DNA of 64,000 bases, taken from Notamacropus eugenii. Taxonomy: Eukaryota; Chordata; Mammalia; Diprotodontia; Macropodidae. Positions within the stretch are counted from its first letter, which is position 1, and every line of letters begins with the position of its first letter. The notes under the pieces were generated by a model, which was given only the letters and a program-made list of their open reading frames with translations, did no database searches and was not told the origin of the DNA. The stretch is taken from NCBI RefSeq assembly GCF_028372415.1, contig NC_092875.1, forward strand, positions 351,188,225 to 351,252,224, written 5' to 3'. A program made the translations under genes and the position numbers. Of this stretch, positions 48,200-59,884 are shown one piece after another.

Positions 48200-49027
48200 G
48201 AGACAGAGTGCACAGAGTGAAATGAAGAGGATAGGATCATATCTTAAAAAAAAATGAAATCAAGCAGTGAGAGAGAAATATGTTGGTAGGAGAAAGGGAG
48301 AAATGGAATGGGGCAAATTATCTCACATAAAAGAGGCAAGCAAAAGACTTATTAGTGGAGGGATAAAGAGGGGAGGTGAGAGAAAAAACATGAAGCTTAC
48401 TCTCATCATATTCGACTAAAGGAAGGAATAAAATGCACACTCATTTTGGTATGAAAACCTATCTTACAATACAGGAAAGTGGGGGATAAGGGAATAAGCA
48501 GGGTGGGGGGGTTGATGGAAGGGAGGGCATGATTAGGAGGGAGCAATTTGAGGTCAATACTTTTGGGGAAGGACAGGATCAGAAGAGAGAATAGAAGTAA
48601 TGGGGAACAGGATAGGATGGAGGGAAATATAGTTAGTCTTATATAGCATGACTATTATGTAAGTCATTTGCAAAACTACACAGATATGGCCTGTATTGAA
48701 TTGCTTACCTTCCAAAGGGAAGGGGTGGGGAGGGAGGCAGGAAGAGAAGTTGGAACTCAAAGTTTTAAGAACAACTGTCAAGTACTGTTCTTGCTAATAG
48801 GAAATAAGAAATATGGGTAAAGGGGTATAGAAAGATATTTGGCCCTACAGGACAGAAGAGAAGATGGAGACAAGGGCAAAGAGGGATGATAGAAGAGAGA
48901 GCAGATTGGTGACAGGGGCAATTAGAATGCTCGGTGTTTTGGAGTGGTGGGAGGGGATGAAAATGGAGAAAAATTTGGAACCCAAAATTTTGTAAAAATG
49001 AATGTTAAAAGTTAAATAAATAAAAAA

Positions 49028-49041
49028 ATAAATCATATTCA
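49028..49041. repeat. Target-site duplication of HAL1-5, right copy
   Basis: ataaatcatattca, one transition from 46259-46272. The hAT coding sequence resumes after it. Confidence 0.85.
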
Positions 49042-49500
49042 ATTTAAATAAAAAAAACTTCAGTCATCTGCCATTAAAAGTTCAGTAAGAATTTGCCTAG
49101 TTATCAAGTAACACAGGTTTAAAACTTGAGTTTCTTAAAAAGTTGTTAAATGAATTTTGGGTTGGAACCAGGACCGAATTTCCAACAATTTCTTACATGC
49201 CCCCAAACATACTTTTGTACTGCATATTTGTGTAATACATTGTATGAACATTTTGGACTACATATTTATGTGAAGTCTCATTGTCAGAAATGTTCTATGT
49301 CCTGCAGTATCAAATACCATATCTATCTCATTAGTATGCAAATTTGCTTTCATCTTTAATAGGTGATAAAATTATGTGTATATCAAAGAATAGTTTTTAA
49401 AATAAGCTACTTTATAATTTAATATCAATAAATCTTTGATTTGTATACCTGTTTTATATACCTATGTATCCAGGGTCATGTAAAAATTTCTCAGGCAAAC
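49042..49500 (+). pseudogene. hAT transposase C-terminal remnant
   Basis: Continues the transposase after HAL1-5. The frames give SGLKLEFLKKLLNEFWV-like sequence, then TTYLCEVSLSEMF near 49260, which matches the TYLCEVGFS block of the hAT dimerisation domain. Stops are present. A 3' terminal repeat follows to 49536. Confidence 0.72.
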
Positions 49501-49539
49501 AGGGGTCATGAGTGGCAATAAGTTTAAGAAACCTTAATA

Positions 49540-49690
49540 TAGCAAATCAACTAAAAAACTAATTGAAACAATTAACAACTTTAGTACAGTTGCTGTATAA
49601 ATTAATAATCTACATAAACAATCAGCATGTCAGTATATTAACAACAAAACCAAACAGAAAGAGACAGAGAAATTCTGTTTAAAGTAAGTG
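49540..49690 (+). mobile_element. L1 ORF2 fragment, right part
   Basis: 'caaatcaactaaaaaactaa' then 'attgaaacaattaacaact' is the ORF2 block that follows the catalytic core. It joins directly to 40085-41237 once the hAT element is removed. Confidence 0.75.
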
Positions 49691-50450
49691 CAGATATGAC
49701 TTCTGGCACTAAATCTCTATAACTCTCCCATCTTCACCTCCTATCACCAAACAACCATAAAATAATGCCTCAGAACAAATCCTGGAACAGTGCAGCCAGC
49801 AGCAAGATGGGGTGAAGTGGTCTTTTTGTCCAGGAAACTTGGAGGATCAGCATGAAAGTTCCATCTCACTCAGGTGAAAAGGGATGAGAGAAGAATATAT
49901 TTGGAATACAAATGCAAAAAAAGTGAGAGAAATGAAACCTGGAAGAACAGAATCAACACTTCATAGCAATATAAAAACACATGATTTCAGACAGGATACA
50001 CTGGCAACTTAAGGATAACAAATCTCTGAGGACAAGCCAATGACCTGAATATTATAATATGACAATATTAAAAAAGTAAATACAAGAAAACTGTTCAAAC
50101 TTCTAAACACAAAAAACAAAGTAGCAAATTAAGAATTCACAGGTCACTTCTAGAAAGAGGAAGCAAAAAACAAAAAAATAAAACAAGCAACCTGTGCTAC
50201 AAACTTTAAAACATACTCATTATTTTAATAACTAAAATATTAAACTAAACAATTTGCAAGAAACATATATAAATATAAGAGGAAGAAAATTTGAATAATA
50301 CAAGACTTTTATACTAACAAGAAACCATTGAAGGAATGGAATAATGTGTTATAGAGAGCAAAGGAGTTATAACTACAGCTTGAGGTGACACCTGTAAATT
50401 ACTCTATCTATTTTTAGATATGTATAGGATGTTCTCATAAAGTTAGAGAG
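49691..50450. other. Unassigned A-rich sequence
   Basis: No gene is seen. The part at 49760-49870, with 'gcagccagcagcaagatggg', resembles the 5' UTR of another marsupial L1 type, but I cannot confirm it. Confidence 0.35.
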
Positions 50451-50454
50451 TGAC

Positions 50455-50800
50455 ATGGGACACTTACGAGATTAAAAGACTTGCTCATTATCGCACACAA
50501 CAAATATGTGTCAGTTGCAAACACAATCACTGGTATTCCTGACTCCAAGACTAATTCCTTATCAGTTTTATGATACTGCTTCTTACCAGTGAGATACCCA
50601 AGCTATCATAGGATCACAGGATTATAATTGTTGGAAAGCACCTCAAAGTCCAGATAGTCTAAATCCTCCATTTTACAAATGGAAAAATAAGTTCCATAGA
50701 GGGTTAAATGAATTGTCTAAGGCTGAACAAGTAAATATAAGAGGCAGGATTTGAAATCAAGTTCTCTAATTCTAGTTATCTTCCCTCTGTAGCAATATAT
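50455..50800 (-). mobile_element. Two MIR-type SINE remnants, antisense
   Basis: 50455-50600 has 'gattaaaagacttgctcat' and 'tattcctgactccaag'. 50605-50800 has 'cattttacaaatggaaaaat', 'agggttaaatgaattgtcta' and 'ggatttgaaatcaagttct'. Both follow the reverse complement of the MIR/CORE-SINE order. Confidence 0.6.
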
Positions 50801-50937
50801 TGGGGGAATGTCATTTGGCTGATATAAATGGCAATGTAGTGTTGAAAATACAAAGACAAGAGCCAGGAAGACCTAGGTTTAGTCCCACTTCTCCCACATA
50901 CTGGCTGTTTGACCCAGGCAAGTCATTCAGACTCATA

Positions 50938-51185
50938 GTGGTCTAGGTAGTTCACTAGCTGTGTGACCTTGGGGAAGTCACTTAACCCCAATTGCCTCAT
51001 CCTGGGTCATCTCCAGTCATCCTGATGAGCATCTGGTCACTGGATTCAGATGGCTCTGGAGGAGCAGTGAGGCTGGTGACCTGCACAGCCCTCCCTCACT
51101 CAAAACAAAGTCAAGTGCAAGTCATGTCATTACTTCTCTAATGGCATGATCTTCTTCGGCAATGAAAGACGAACACACACATATT
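50938..51185 (+). mobile_element. WSINE/WALLSI-like SINE
   Basis: Starts inside the tRNA-like head (ttcactagctgtgtgacctt), then has 'cccaattgcctcatcctggg', 'catctccagtcatcctgatg', 'cctccctcactcaaaacaaa', 'ttcttcggcaatgaaagacg' and an ACAC tail. A truncated MIR-like head lies just upstream (50845-50937). It is better preserved than the copy at 9440. Confidence 0.72.
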
Positions 51186-51189
51186 GAAG

Positions 51190-52305
51190 AAAGCATGTCA
51201 GCCAGCATTGAGAAAGGGAGCTTTCTCATCTAAGAAATCAATATATTAGTGAAATACCAGTTCTATTCCCCTATCTCCATGGTTAACTATAACTGGAAAA
51301 ATCATTGAGACTGTTGCAATATTTTTCTTAGCATGATTCCCAGCTATCAAAAGTAAGCTTATAATATAACTGGAAATGACTGACTACCCTATAGACAGAA
51401 AATCCAAAGTATCTGAAAATGCTTGTACTGCAAATATTGTAGCTTAATAAATTATCTACAAAAGTTAATAAATCCACCTTTCTGGTTCTAGCAGTAACAT
51501 CCTAGAGCCAGAGCCATAAAGTCAAACAGCTTCTTTCAAGATGCTGACAGCCTACCATTCTGTCAGACAAGTAATATTTTTATCCACTTTTGGAAACAAA
51601 AATAGAATTCCTTTTAGCAAAACCTTCAGAGTTCATTATAAAGTTTACCAGACCCATCAGATGATGAAATGGAATGTTCAAAGAAAATATTTTAATTGGT
51701 TCTATATAACATTAATACTTCATGCAAGTATTATTGTACACAAATTCATAAGTTTATCTGTATAAGCCAACTCTAGATAAAATTGAGTACAGAAGTTTTG
51801 TCTCTACTTCCTTAGCTGTTATACCTCAGCACAGCAGATACTGGGAACTGGGGGAGGGATTAGGCACCTTGAAGTCATGCCAGATGTTGCCCCCCAACCC
51901 AAGGAAATAGGTTGTAGAAGGGCTAACTGAGAGGAACTAGGAAGGGAGAATTGAATATTAAGTCCCATTCAGGATTATGCTCCAGAATTCAGTGAATACC
52001 AGAGAAGAAATAACCTAGGCAAAATGTACCAAGAGGAATATAGCATGAGAGAAACCTGTTTGGGGTCCAGGGACTAGGATATTTACAACATAGTTTTAGG
52101 TAAGATGACACTAAAGCAACAGCTTAATAGTCACATGTTTATGCAGAGTGTTCTAGAAACTGTGTGCTTTCCAAGTCTACCACATGGGTCACCAACATTG
52201 ACAATAGTCACACTATTTTGAACCACAACCCCCTCTTCTATGGAACTAATTTTATTCCCTTAAAATGGTAAACAAGGCTATTTATATGCTTCTCTTTACA
52301 TGTAT
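51190..52305. other. Unassigned sequence
   Basis: No repeat family or gene is recognised. The 74-codon ORF at 51541-51765 has no domain and no conserved-looking codon pattern. Confidence 0.4.
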
Positions 52306-52309
52306 ATCA

Positions 52310-53290
52310 GTCAGTCAATAAGCAGTCATTAAACTCATACTATGTGTCAGGCACTGGGGATATAAAATTGAGAAAATACTGTCCCTTCTACTCAAAAAGT
52401 TCACAATATGGGAGAAAACAAGCAAATAAATATGCATAAACAAGCAATATTCAAGATAAAAAGGAAGTTAGGGAAAGCACTAAGATTGAGAAATTGGAAG
52501 AAGGAGAGTATTCCAGGCATGGGAGACAGTCCCAGAGGTAAGAAATGGAGTGTCTTATCTATGGAATAGGAAGGAATTGTTTGTCATTGAAATGAAGATT
52601 ATATGGAAAGAAATAAAGTATAAGAATACTGGGGAAAAGGAGGCTTCTTAGTTATAAAGGGTATTGAATTCTGAAAACAGAATGTTGTATTTGATCCTGA
52701 AGGCAATTGGGAATCACGAGTTATTGAGTAGTGCAGTAAAAATGGATGGACCTGTGCTTCAGGAAAAAAAATCCTTTTGTGGATGAATGGAGAATTGATT
52801 GGAGTGGGGAGAGAACTGAGTCAAGCAGATGCATCAGCAGGCTATTGCAATAACACAATTTGTAGTGATGAGGGCCCATATCAGAAGTGGCAACATCAGA
52901 GGAGAGGAGGGAGTCGATTCAAGAGTTGTAAAAGTGAAATCGATAGGCTTTGGCAATAGATTGGATATGGAGGGTGAGAGGTAGTAAGGAATACAAGATG
53001 ACATTTAGGTTGCGAACTTGAGGGACTAGGAGAATGGTGTCCTGTACAATAATAGAAAAGGCAGGAGGGAAAGAGTTTAGAGGAAAATGTAATGTACTCA
53101 ATTTTGTAAATATTCAGTTTAAGATATCTACTGGATATCCAATTTGAGAAGGAGCAGTCAAATAGGTAGGAGGAAAATCAGGAGAGACTGGTATTCCAGA
53201 AACAGAGAGGTAAACGAGTATCATGAAGGAGAGGGTGATCAGTAGTATCAAAGGCTGTAGAGAGGTTGGGGAGAATGGGAATTAAGACAA
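52310..53290 (-). mobile_element. L2 LINE, antisense, RT end and complete 3' end
   Basis: Read on the minus strand it starts with a broken RT block (FDTTDHPLL-like near 53260). It continues through 'ctggatatccagtagatatc' with SRYLKLN-like coding, and ends at 52310 with 'gtgcctgacacatagtatga', the L2 3' terminus. About 1 kb of old L2. The ORFs at 52777-53101 are debris. Confidence 0.68.
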
Positions 53291-53519
53291 AACAATTGGA
53301 TATGAACACCATGAAATCACTGGTAATTTTGGAGAGAACAATTTTAGGGAAATGATAATCTATGTCTACGCATTCCAGGACTTTTTTTATCCTAATATGT
53401 CAGTATATTTTAGCATTGACTATAATTGTATTGAATTTGATTCTAATAATGAAAGAGATATGAACTGCTAATACATGAGCTCATTATTATGCAGTTAGCC
53501 ATCAAATATCCTTAAGGAC

Positions 53520-53715
53520 TTCAAGTCACCCTGTCTCTAGTGATGCAGTTAGAAGATGAATGGATTTGAAACCAAGTATTGGGGGAGAATTCTGACCCTG
53601 CCATGCACTATTTTGTTGATGTTCAGCTAGTTACTTTACTGGTCTGGATCTTAATTTCTTCATCAAAAATATCAAATGAGAGTGACAGACTAGGTGGCAT
53701 GTAAGTCCTAATTAT
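53520..53715 (+). mobile_element. MIR-type SINE remnant
   Basis: 'gatttgaaaccaagtattgg', 'ctagttactttactggtctg' and 'aatttcttcatcaaaaatat' follow the MIR order at low identity. Confidence 0.45.
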
Positions 53716-53729
53716 GGTCTTCCTCTTTC

Positions 53730-54260
53730 AGAATTATTTGCCTTATCTTTCATACTCCTAACCTGAGAGTTATCCCTGCCTTTGCTGTACTTTTTACATC
53801 AACACAATTACCAAGTCCTATTGAATCCACCTCTGTAATACTTCAAGAATTCATCTTTTTCCTCTCTTCTCACTAACACCACCATAGTGAGACCCTCATT
53901 ACCACATACCTGACAGTTATAATACTTTAAAATCAGGGTTCTTGATTCATGCTCTTCCATGAAGAAGAGATAGTAATCTTTCCTATGCATAGAAAAGATC
54001 ATGTTAGTCTTTTGCTCAAAAAACAAGAAAACAGAAAAAAAAAAAAAACAAATAAAACATTAGCAGCTCCTTCTAATCTGTTGAATAAATTCTCAACTCC
54101 TTTGACTGGAACTCAAAGTTTTCCACAATTTGTGAGCACCTTAATATAGATATTTCATGTTACTTGCTCCATGATATACCATAACCTTCAAATAAAATAC
54201 GTGATTCTGTGCTCCATTAAATGCGCTATTCCTGCCTCTATATTTTTGTTCATTTTGTTC
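53730..54260 (+). mobile_element. L2 LINE 3' UTR fragment
   Basis: 'aaagatcatgttagtctttt', 'aataaattctcaactccttt' and 'actggaactcaaagttttcc' match the L2 3' UTR order. An A run interrupts it near 54034-54050. Confidence 0.55.
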
Positions 54261-54379
54261 ATTCTCTCTGAAAAACTTGTTTCTTTTTGCTAATTGCATT
54301 TTTATTATTTTTATTTACTTATTTATTAATTTGCTTATTGCTTTGGCTTTGTCTAAATAGATGCCAAATATTTGTAAGA

Positions 54380-55650
54380 TTTCAGAAACAAAGCATATGC
54401 ACAATTTAGTAACCTTAGGGACTTAGTTCCAAATCACTTTACGAAATTTTTAGATAAAGAACGAGGTGGACCAACAGTGAATTAATGTCTTTTTTTTTCT
54501 ACCTAGCCCTTCTAAAAAGTATGATTTTTAAATTAACATTTCAATTTAATTGGTGTAAGTCAGCATCTTAAGGAGGCTTTAATTTGTACTTCTCTACTAT
54601 TGATTTGGTATTTTATAACTACTGATTACATGGATTTTGTCCTTACAAAAATGCTGTTTCATATCTTTTTTACTATTTATTAACTTGGGAAGAGATTTTA
54701 TCTTTTTAAATTTTAATCAGCTTCATATGTATGTATAAATGTGTGTGTATGTATGTATGTATGTATGTATGTATGTATGTGTCTTAGAAAGCTACTAAAA
54801 ATATTTCCCCCCTTCTAGTTACCTGCATCGCTCTTAATTTTAGCTGCATTGGTTTTGTTTGTACAAAAAAATCTTGTCCACTTATTTTCACTGATCCTCT
54901 TCATTGTTTGTTTGGTCTTGAACTCATCACCTATCTATAGCACTTGAAGCTTGGTTTATTCATTTTTTCTTGCTGCTCTAATTTGTTAATGACCTCAACA
55001 TCTATTTCTAAGTCAAATATGTATTTGGAGCTTATGTTGGTATATGGTGTGACATGTTAGTCTTTTTCTAGTTTCAGTGACCTTGCATAGCCATATGACT
55101 TTCAGCTTGTCCAGGTTTTTCATATAACAAATTTATCAAACCTAATGTACTCTTTTACTTTTTATGTGTTATGTACTTAATCCTTTCCACTGATAGTCTA
55201 TTCTGTTCCTTAAACAGTGCCAACAATGTTTTAGTTACTATGGCTTTGTAGTATAGTTTGAGATCTGGTACTGGTAGGTCATCCTTCATCACTCTGTTTT
55301 GCTAATTTAAAATTCTTCATTTTTTCTGCTCAAGATTGATTTTATATTTTTTCTATCTATATGAGATGATGCTTCTTAGAAATTTGATTTTGTTGGTATG
55401 ACACTAAGAAAATTAATTGAAGTAGAATTATCATTTTATTTTATTTTCTTGGTCTCCCCATGAGCATGCCTCCAATTATTTAGGTCTCTTGTTATTTCTA
55501 TTAAGTGTTTTGTAGTGTTTGCATGGATCTTGTCTTCTCTGTGTGTCTTGCTATCTAGAATCTCAAGTATTGTATAATTCTATAACTACTTAAATTGGAT
55601 GTCTATTTCATTCTTCTATGTTTTATAATTTGTGTTGATATATAACATAC
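54380..55650 (-). mobile_element. L1 ORF2 3' part, antisense
   Basis: On the minus strand the blocks run 'gataattctacttcaattaa', 'gtaccagatctcaaactata', 'ccatataccaacataagctc' and onward to the end of ORF2. The copy is old with no open frame. A (TATG)n microsatellite (54729-54782) lies within it. Confidence 0.68.
54729..54782. repeat. (TATG)n microsatellite
   Basis: About ten near-perfect TATG units preceded by TGTGTG. Confidence 0.9.
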
Positions 55651-55744
55651 TATGATTCCACAAAAAGAGTTTTCTTCATACTGATGAAATCACAGATTTG
55701 GACATCCTCTCCCACCCAAAAGAAACAACCCAAACAAATCTAAA

Positions 55745-55842
55745 AACATATACATACACACATATACGTATGCATATGTTGTGTACCTATAAGTATATGT
55801 ATACATATATATATGTACGCATATATATATATATGTATATCT
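55745..55842. repeat. TA/CA-rich simple repeat
   Basis: Alternating purine-pyrimidine sequence (ATAC, ATAT, ACAC units), just outside the 3' end of the RTE element. Confidence 0.78.
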
Positions 55843-55924
55843 CCAGACTTCCTTTTGCTAATTAAAAATTCAAAACAGGATATAAATTGGCTTTCTGAGG
55901 AAAAAAATTCTATAAATAACCAAT

Positions 55925-58097
55925 TAATTGTTCAGATCTCAGTTGTATCTGACTTCCTAGTAAGCCCATTTGTCCTCCACTGCCTCTCAAAGTCTGTCCA
56001 AATTCATGTTCATTGTTTTCATGACACTATCCATCTCATCCTTTGCCACCCCCTTTTCCTTTTGCCTTCATTCTTTCCCAGCAACAGAGTCTTTTCCAAT
56101 CAGTTCAGTCTTCTCATTATGTGGTTAAAGTACTTAAGCTTCAGTATTTAACCTTCTAGTGAAGAGCTGGGATTGATTTTTTTAAGTATTGATTGATTTG
56201 TTCTTCTTGCTATTTGAGGGACTCTCAAAAGACTTCTCCAGCACCACAATTCAAACATAACAGTACTCAGTTTTCCTTATAGTCCAGTTCTCATAACCAT
56301 ACATTGCTATTTGAAAAATCATTGATTGGAATATACAGATATTTTGCAAAAAGGTGACATCTACACTGTCCACATTTACTATAGTTGTTCATCTAAAGAG
56401 CAAGTATCTTTTAGTGTTCACAGCTTCAATCACCATCTGCAGTGATCTTTGAACCCAAGAATATAAAATCTGATACTGCTTCCATTTCTTCTCCTTTTAT
56501 TTTCCAGTAAGTAGTGGTACCAGTTTCCAAGACCTTAATTTTTTATGTTAAGCTTCAAGCCAGTCTTTTTACTCTTCTTCTTTCACCCCCATCCAGATGC
56601 TTATTTATTCTTCTTCGCTTTCTTCCATCAGAGTGGTATCATTTGCATAAGTGAAGTTGTTGATATTTCTCATGGCGACCTTAATTCCAGCTTTTAGTTT
56701 GTCCAGCCTGGCATTTTGCATGATTTGTTCTGCATGTGACTTAAATAAATAAGATGATAACATGCAGCTTTGTCATACTCCTTTTCTAATCTTAAGCCAA
56801 GGATTTGTTTCATGTTCGGATTTAACTGTCGTTTCTTGGCCTGCATACAGTTTCCTCAGGAGATAAGTAAAATGATTTGGAACTTCCACATTTTGTTGTA
56901 GTCCACAAGCCAAAAGATTTAATGTAGTCGATGAAGCAGAAAAGTAATGTTTTCCTAAAACTTTGTTGCTTTCTTCATTATCCAGCAAATACTGGCAATT
57001 TGGTCTCTAGTTCCTCTGCCTCTTTGAAAACCAGTCTGATAATTCTTGGTTACCATGTTGTTGAAGCCTATTGCAGAATCTTAAACATAATCTTTCTGTC
57101 ATGTGGAATGAGAAAAAATATTTGGTAATTTACTTTTCTTTAGGTTTGGGTTATAAAATGACCTGTTCTAATCCAGTGGCTACTGTTTAGTTTTCCAATT
57201 TTACTGGCATATTGAGTGTAGCACTTTAACAAGCATCATCTTTTAGGATTATAAGTAGCTCAACTGGAATTCTGTCATCTCCTCCAGACTTATTTTTAGC
57301 AATGCTTCCTAAGCCTTGCTTTGTTTAATTTACAGATATCTGTCTCTAGATCAGTAAGCACACCATCAGGGTTATAGGGGATACTGATGTTTTTCTTGTA
57401 TAGCTCTATATATTCTTGCCATGTCTTCTACTTCTATTAAGTCTCTGCCATTTATGTCTTTTATAATGCCCATTTTTGCATGAAACATTCCCTTGATATC
57501 TCTAATTTTCTTGAAGAAATATCCTGTTTTTCCCATGCCCTTTTTTCTTTTATTTTTTGCATTGCCCACATAAGAAAACCTTATCTCTCTTTGCTATTCT
57601 ACAGAATTCTACATTAAGTTGGGTATCTCTTTCCCTTTCTCCTTTGTTTTTCACTTTCCTTCATTCCTCAGTTATTTGTAAGGTTTCATCAGGCACAATC
57701 ATTTTGCTACCTTGTTCTTCTTTTACTTTGAAATTTTTTCCCCTGTCTTCTTCTTCCTGTTTCTTCCTCCTGTTCAATATTATAAATTGTCCATGGTTCT
57801 TCAGGCACTCTATCTACCAGATCTAATCTCTTAAATCTATTCATTACCTCCATTTCATATTGATAAGGGATGCTATTTAGGTCATACCTATATGGTCATT
57901 TGGTTTTTCTTACTTTCTTCAATTTAAGTCTGAATTTTATAATAAGAAGCGGAGCCACAGTCAGCTACAGTTTTGGTTTTTAGTAGTATTCAGAGCTTCT
58001 CTACCTTTTGCTACAAAGTATATGATCAATTTGATTTTGATACTGACCGTCTGATAATGTCTATGTGTAACATTGCCTTCTGGGTTGTTGAATCACT
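55925..58097 (-). mobile_element. RTE (BovB-like) LINE, 3' two-thirds with reverse transcriptase
   Basis: On the minus strand it starts just after the endonuclease domain. It carries FKKIRDIKGMFHAKMGIIKD (57500), then RT sequence with YANDTTLMEE at 56649-56620, where an active RT has YADD. It ends with 'ggacagactttgagaggcag' and 'gtcagatacaactgag' near 55935, the BovB-type 3' end. Frames are broken (57372-57569 and 56773-56988 are pieces). The remaining 5' third lies next to it in inverted orientation. Confidence 0.85.
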
Positions 58098-58099
58098 GG

Positions 58100-59030
58100 A
58101 TCACTGCTTTGTTATGGCAAGGGGTGGGGTGAAGGTGGAGTGGCATTGCCTAGCTCAGTGAAACTATGAAACTATGCCATGCAGGTTTACACGAGATGGA
58201 CAGGTCATAGTGGAGAGTTCTGACAAAAGGTAATCCATTTCAGATGGAAATGCAAACCACTCTAGTTTCTTTGCCAAGAAACCCCATAGACAATACTAAA
58301 ATGATAAGAGATGAGATCAAAAGATGAGCTCCTCAAATAAGAAGGTGTCTAATATATTATTGTGGAAGAATAGAAGACAATTACAAGTAACTTCAGTAAT
58401 ACTGAAGTGGGTAAGCCAAAGTCAAAAGAAAGTTTAACTGCAAATGTGTTTGGTGATAATAAGAAAATATGATGTTTTAAATATCAGTATTTTGTAGTAA
58501 ACTGGAATGTAAGATCTATGAATCAGGGTAGACTGGATATGATCAAACAGGAGATGGAAAGATTAATCATCAATATCTTGGGTGTCAATGACCTTGATGG
58601 ATGGGAATGGGTGACTTTAATTCAGGTAATCATGAAATATTTTACTGTGGGAAAGAATTCCTTAAGAAAAATGGAGTAGTCTTCATAGTCAAGAACAGGA
58701 TTAAAAAAGCAATATTGGGATATAATCTCAAAAACGGCAAGATGATATTTGTTCAAATAAGGTAAATCATTCAGCATCACAGTAATATGTCTGTGCTCCT
58801 AACACTGATACCAAAGAAGCCAGAGCTGATTACTTCTCTGAAGACCTACAACATCTTATAAAATAACACGCAAAAAAGATGTCACATTCATCATAAGGGA
58901 CTGGAATGCTAAAGTTGGAAATCAAAAGATAACTGGAGTAGCAGGCAAGTTTGACTTTAGATTACAAAATGAAGCAGGGCAGAGACTATGAAGTTTTGCC
59001 AAGGTAGCTTGCTGGTCATAGCAAACTAAT
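58100..59030 (+). mobile_element. RTE (BovB-like) LINE, inverted 5' third with endonuclease
   Basis: On the plus strand it begins with the 5' part ('ttgcctagctcagtgaaact', 'gaaatgcaaaccactctag'). It then carries the endonuclease: WNVRSMNQGRLDMIKQEME at 58503, CGKEFLKKNGVVFIVK at 58650, and RDWNAKVG at 58902. It stops at 'ctggtcatagcaaac', exactly where the antisense part at 58097 takes over in the element's own coordinates. Stops and shifts are present. Confidence 0.85.
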
Positions 59031-59034
59031 CAGT

Positions 59035-59880
59035 AACTACATATAAATATCTCAGGTATGACGTTGTTCACACAATTGTAGCACTAGTAAAAGAGTAAAA
59101 GTAGGTTGACTATCAGTCAATTAATGATGTTCTCCAGAGTTCTGTGTACAGCCAGAAATCAGTCTTTGCCAGTGCTTAGGATAATGCTGGCATAGTGAAT
59201 ATTCTTTTCACTTTGTAGGTGACATCCAAAAAGAAGAGTTCAGGTAGCCTGTACTTTGGAGAAAATAGTATCATTCAAAGCAATCTCTGTCAATTAGACC
59301 ACAATTAAAAATAAACAAATTACAGCATTCAATAAAAGTTAAAACGAGAGAGAAAAAAATCTCAGAAAGATAATTTGGCAAGATCTGGTTACCTTCTCAA
59401 TGAAAATTTATTAAACACCTAAGAGAGAGAAATGTTGCCAAGCCTTAGGAATTGTTCTGTAATGGTACCTTTCATTGTATCGTGTGAGATGATTGGTCTC
59501 TTGGAGTGAATTTCAGCAAAAGTCTGGATCCAAGTTAAATCAAATCCTGATCTGCCTTCTATATAAGCAAGCACAGTTGTATTTGCTGTTTTTCAGCCCC
59601 TGGAATGGCTAACTTCTTTGTACACTAATCAGATATCAAATAACCTTAAAGAATTGAAAACTTAAAAATAAAGATATTTTGAACATATTGCTTCCTTTTT
59701 TTTTTTTTTTTTACCATAGACTTGGGTTCTCTAATTGGCATCCTCCCTACACCTTAAGACCTCTCCATCCTATATATTGCCTCATGATTATTGGATATTA
59801 CAACATGCAGCAACATAAGCAAAATAAGATTTGACCACAGGATTCTAATATTTACCACTTATAACCCACCTGTAGTGACT
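59035..59880. other. Unassigned sequence
   Basis: No gene or repeat is recognised. There is a T run at 59696-59713. Confidence 0.4.
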
Positions 59881-59884
59881 AGAT

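Larger units (their letters stand above)
46273..49027 (+). mobile_element. HAL1-5, half-L1 retrotransposon lacking the first bases
   Basis: It begins 'gatggcagagtagaaagac', so about 15 bases of the standard 5' end are missing. The 5' UTR (46273-46932) is followed by ORF1 (46933-48011) with three frameshifts, the 3' region with a long CA run (48147-48199) and a short A-rich tail. A 14-bp TSD with one mismatch flanks it. Like HAL1-4 it sits in the hAT element, in the opposite orientation. Confidence 0.9.
41239..49536 (+). mobile_element. hAT DNA transposon (ZBED5/FAM200-like), split by two HAL1 copies
   Basis: The termini are imperfect inverted repeats: left 'caggatgtcttaaactgtag', and right, read inverted, 'aaggtttcttaaactt'. 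Removing HAL1-4 and HAL1-5 leaves about 2.75 kb, a usual length for an autonomous hAT. The transposase runs in one direction through all three parts. The interrupted L1 ORF2 continues at both edges, so the outer boundaries are well placed. The expected 8-bp duplication is only partly visible (ttccagca against atatagca). Confidence 0.75.
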
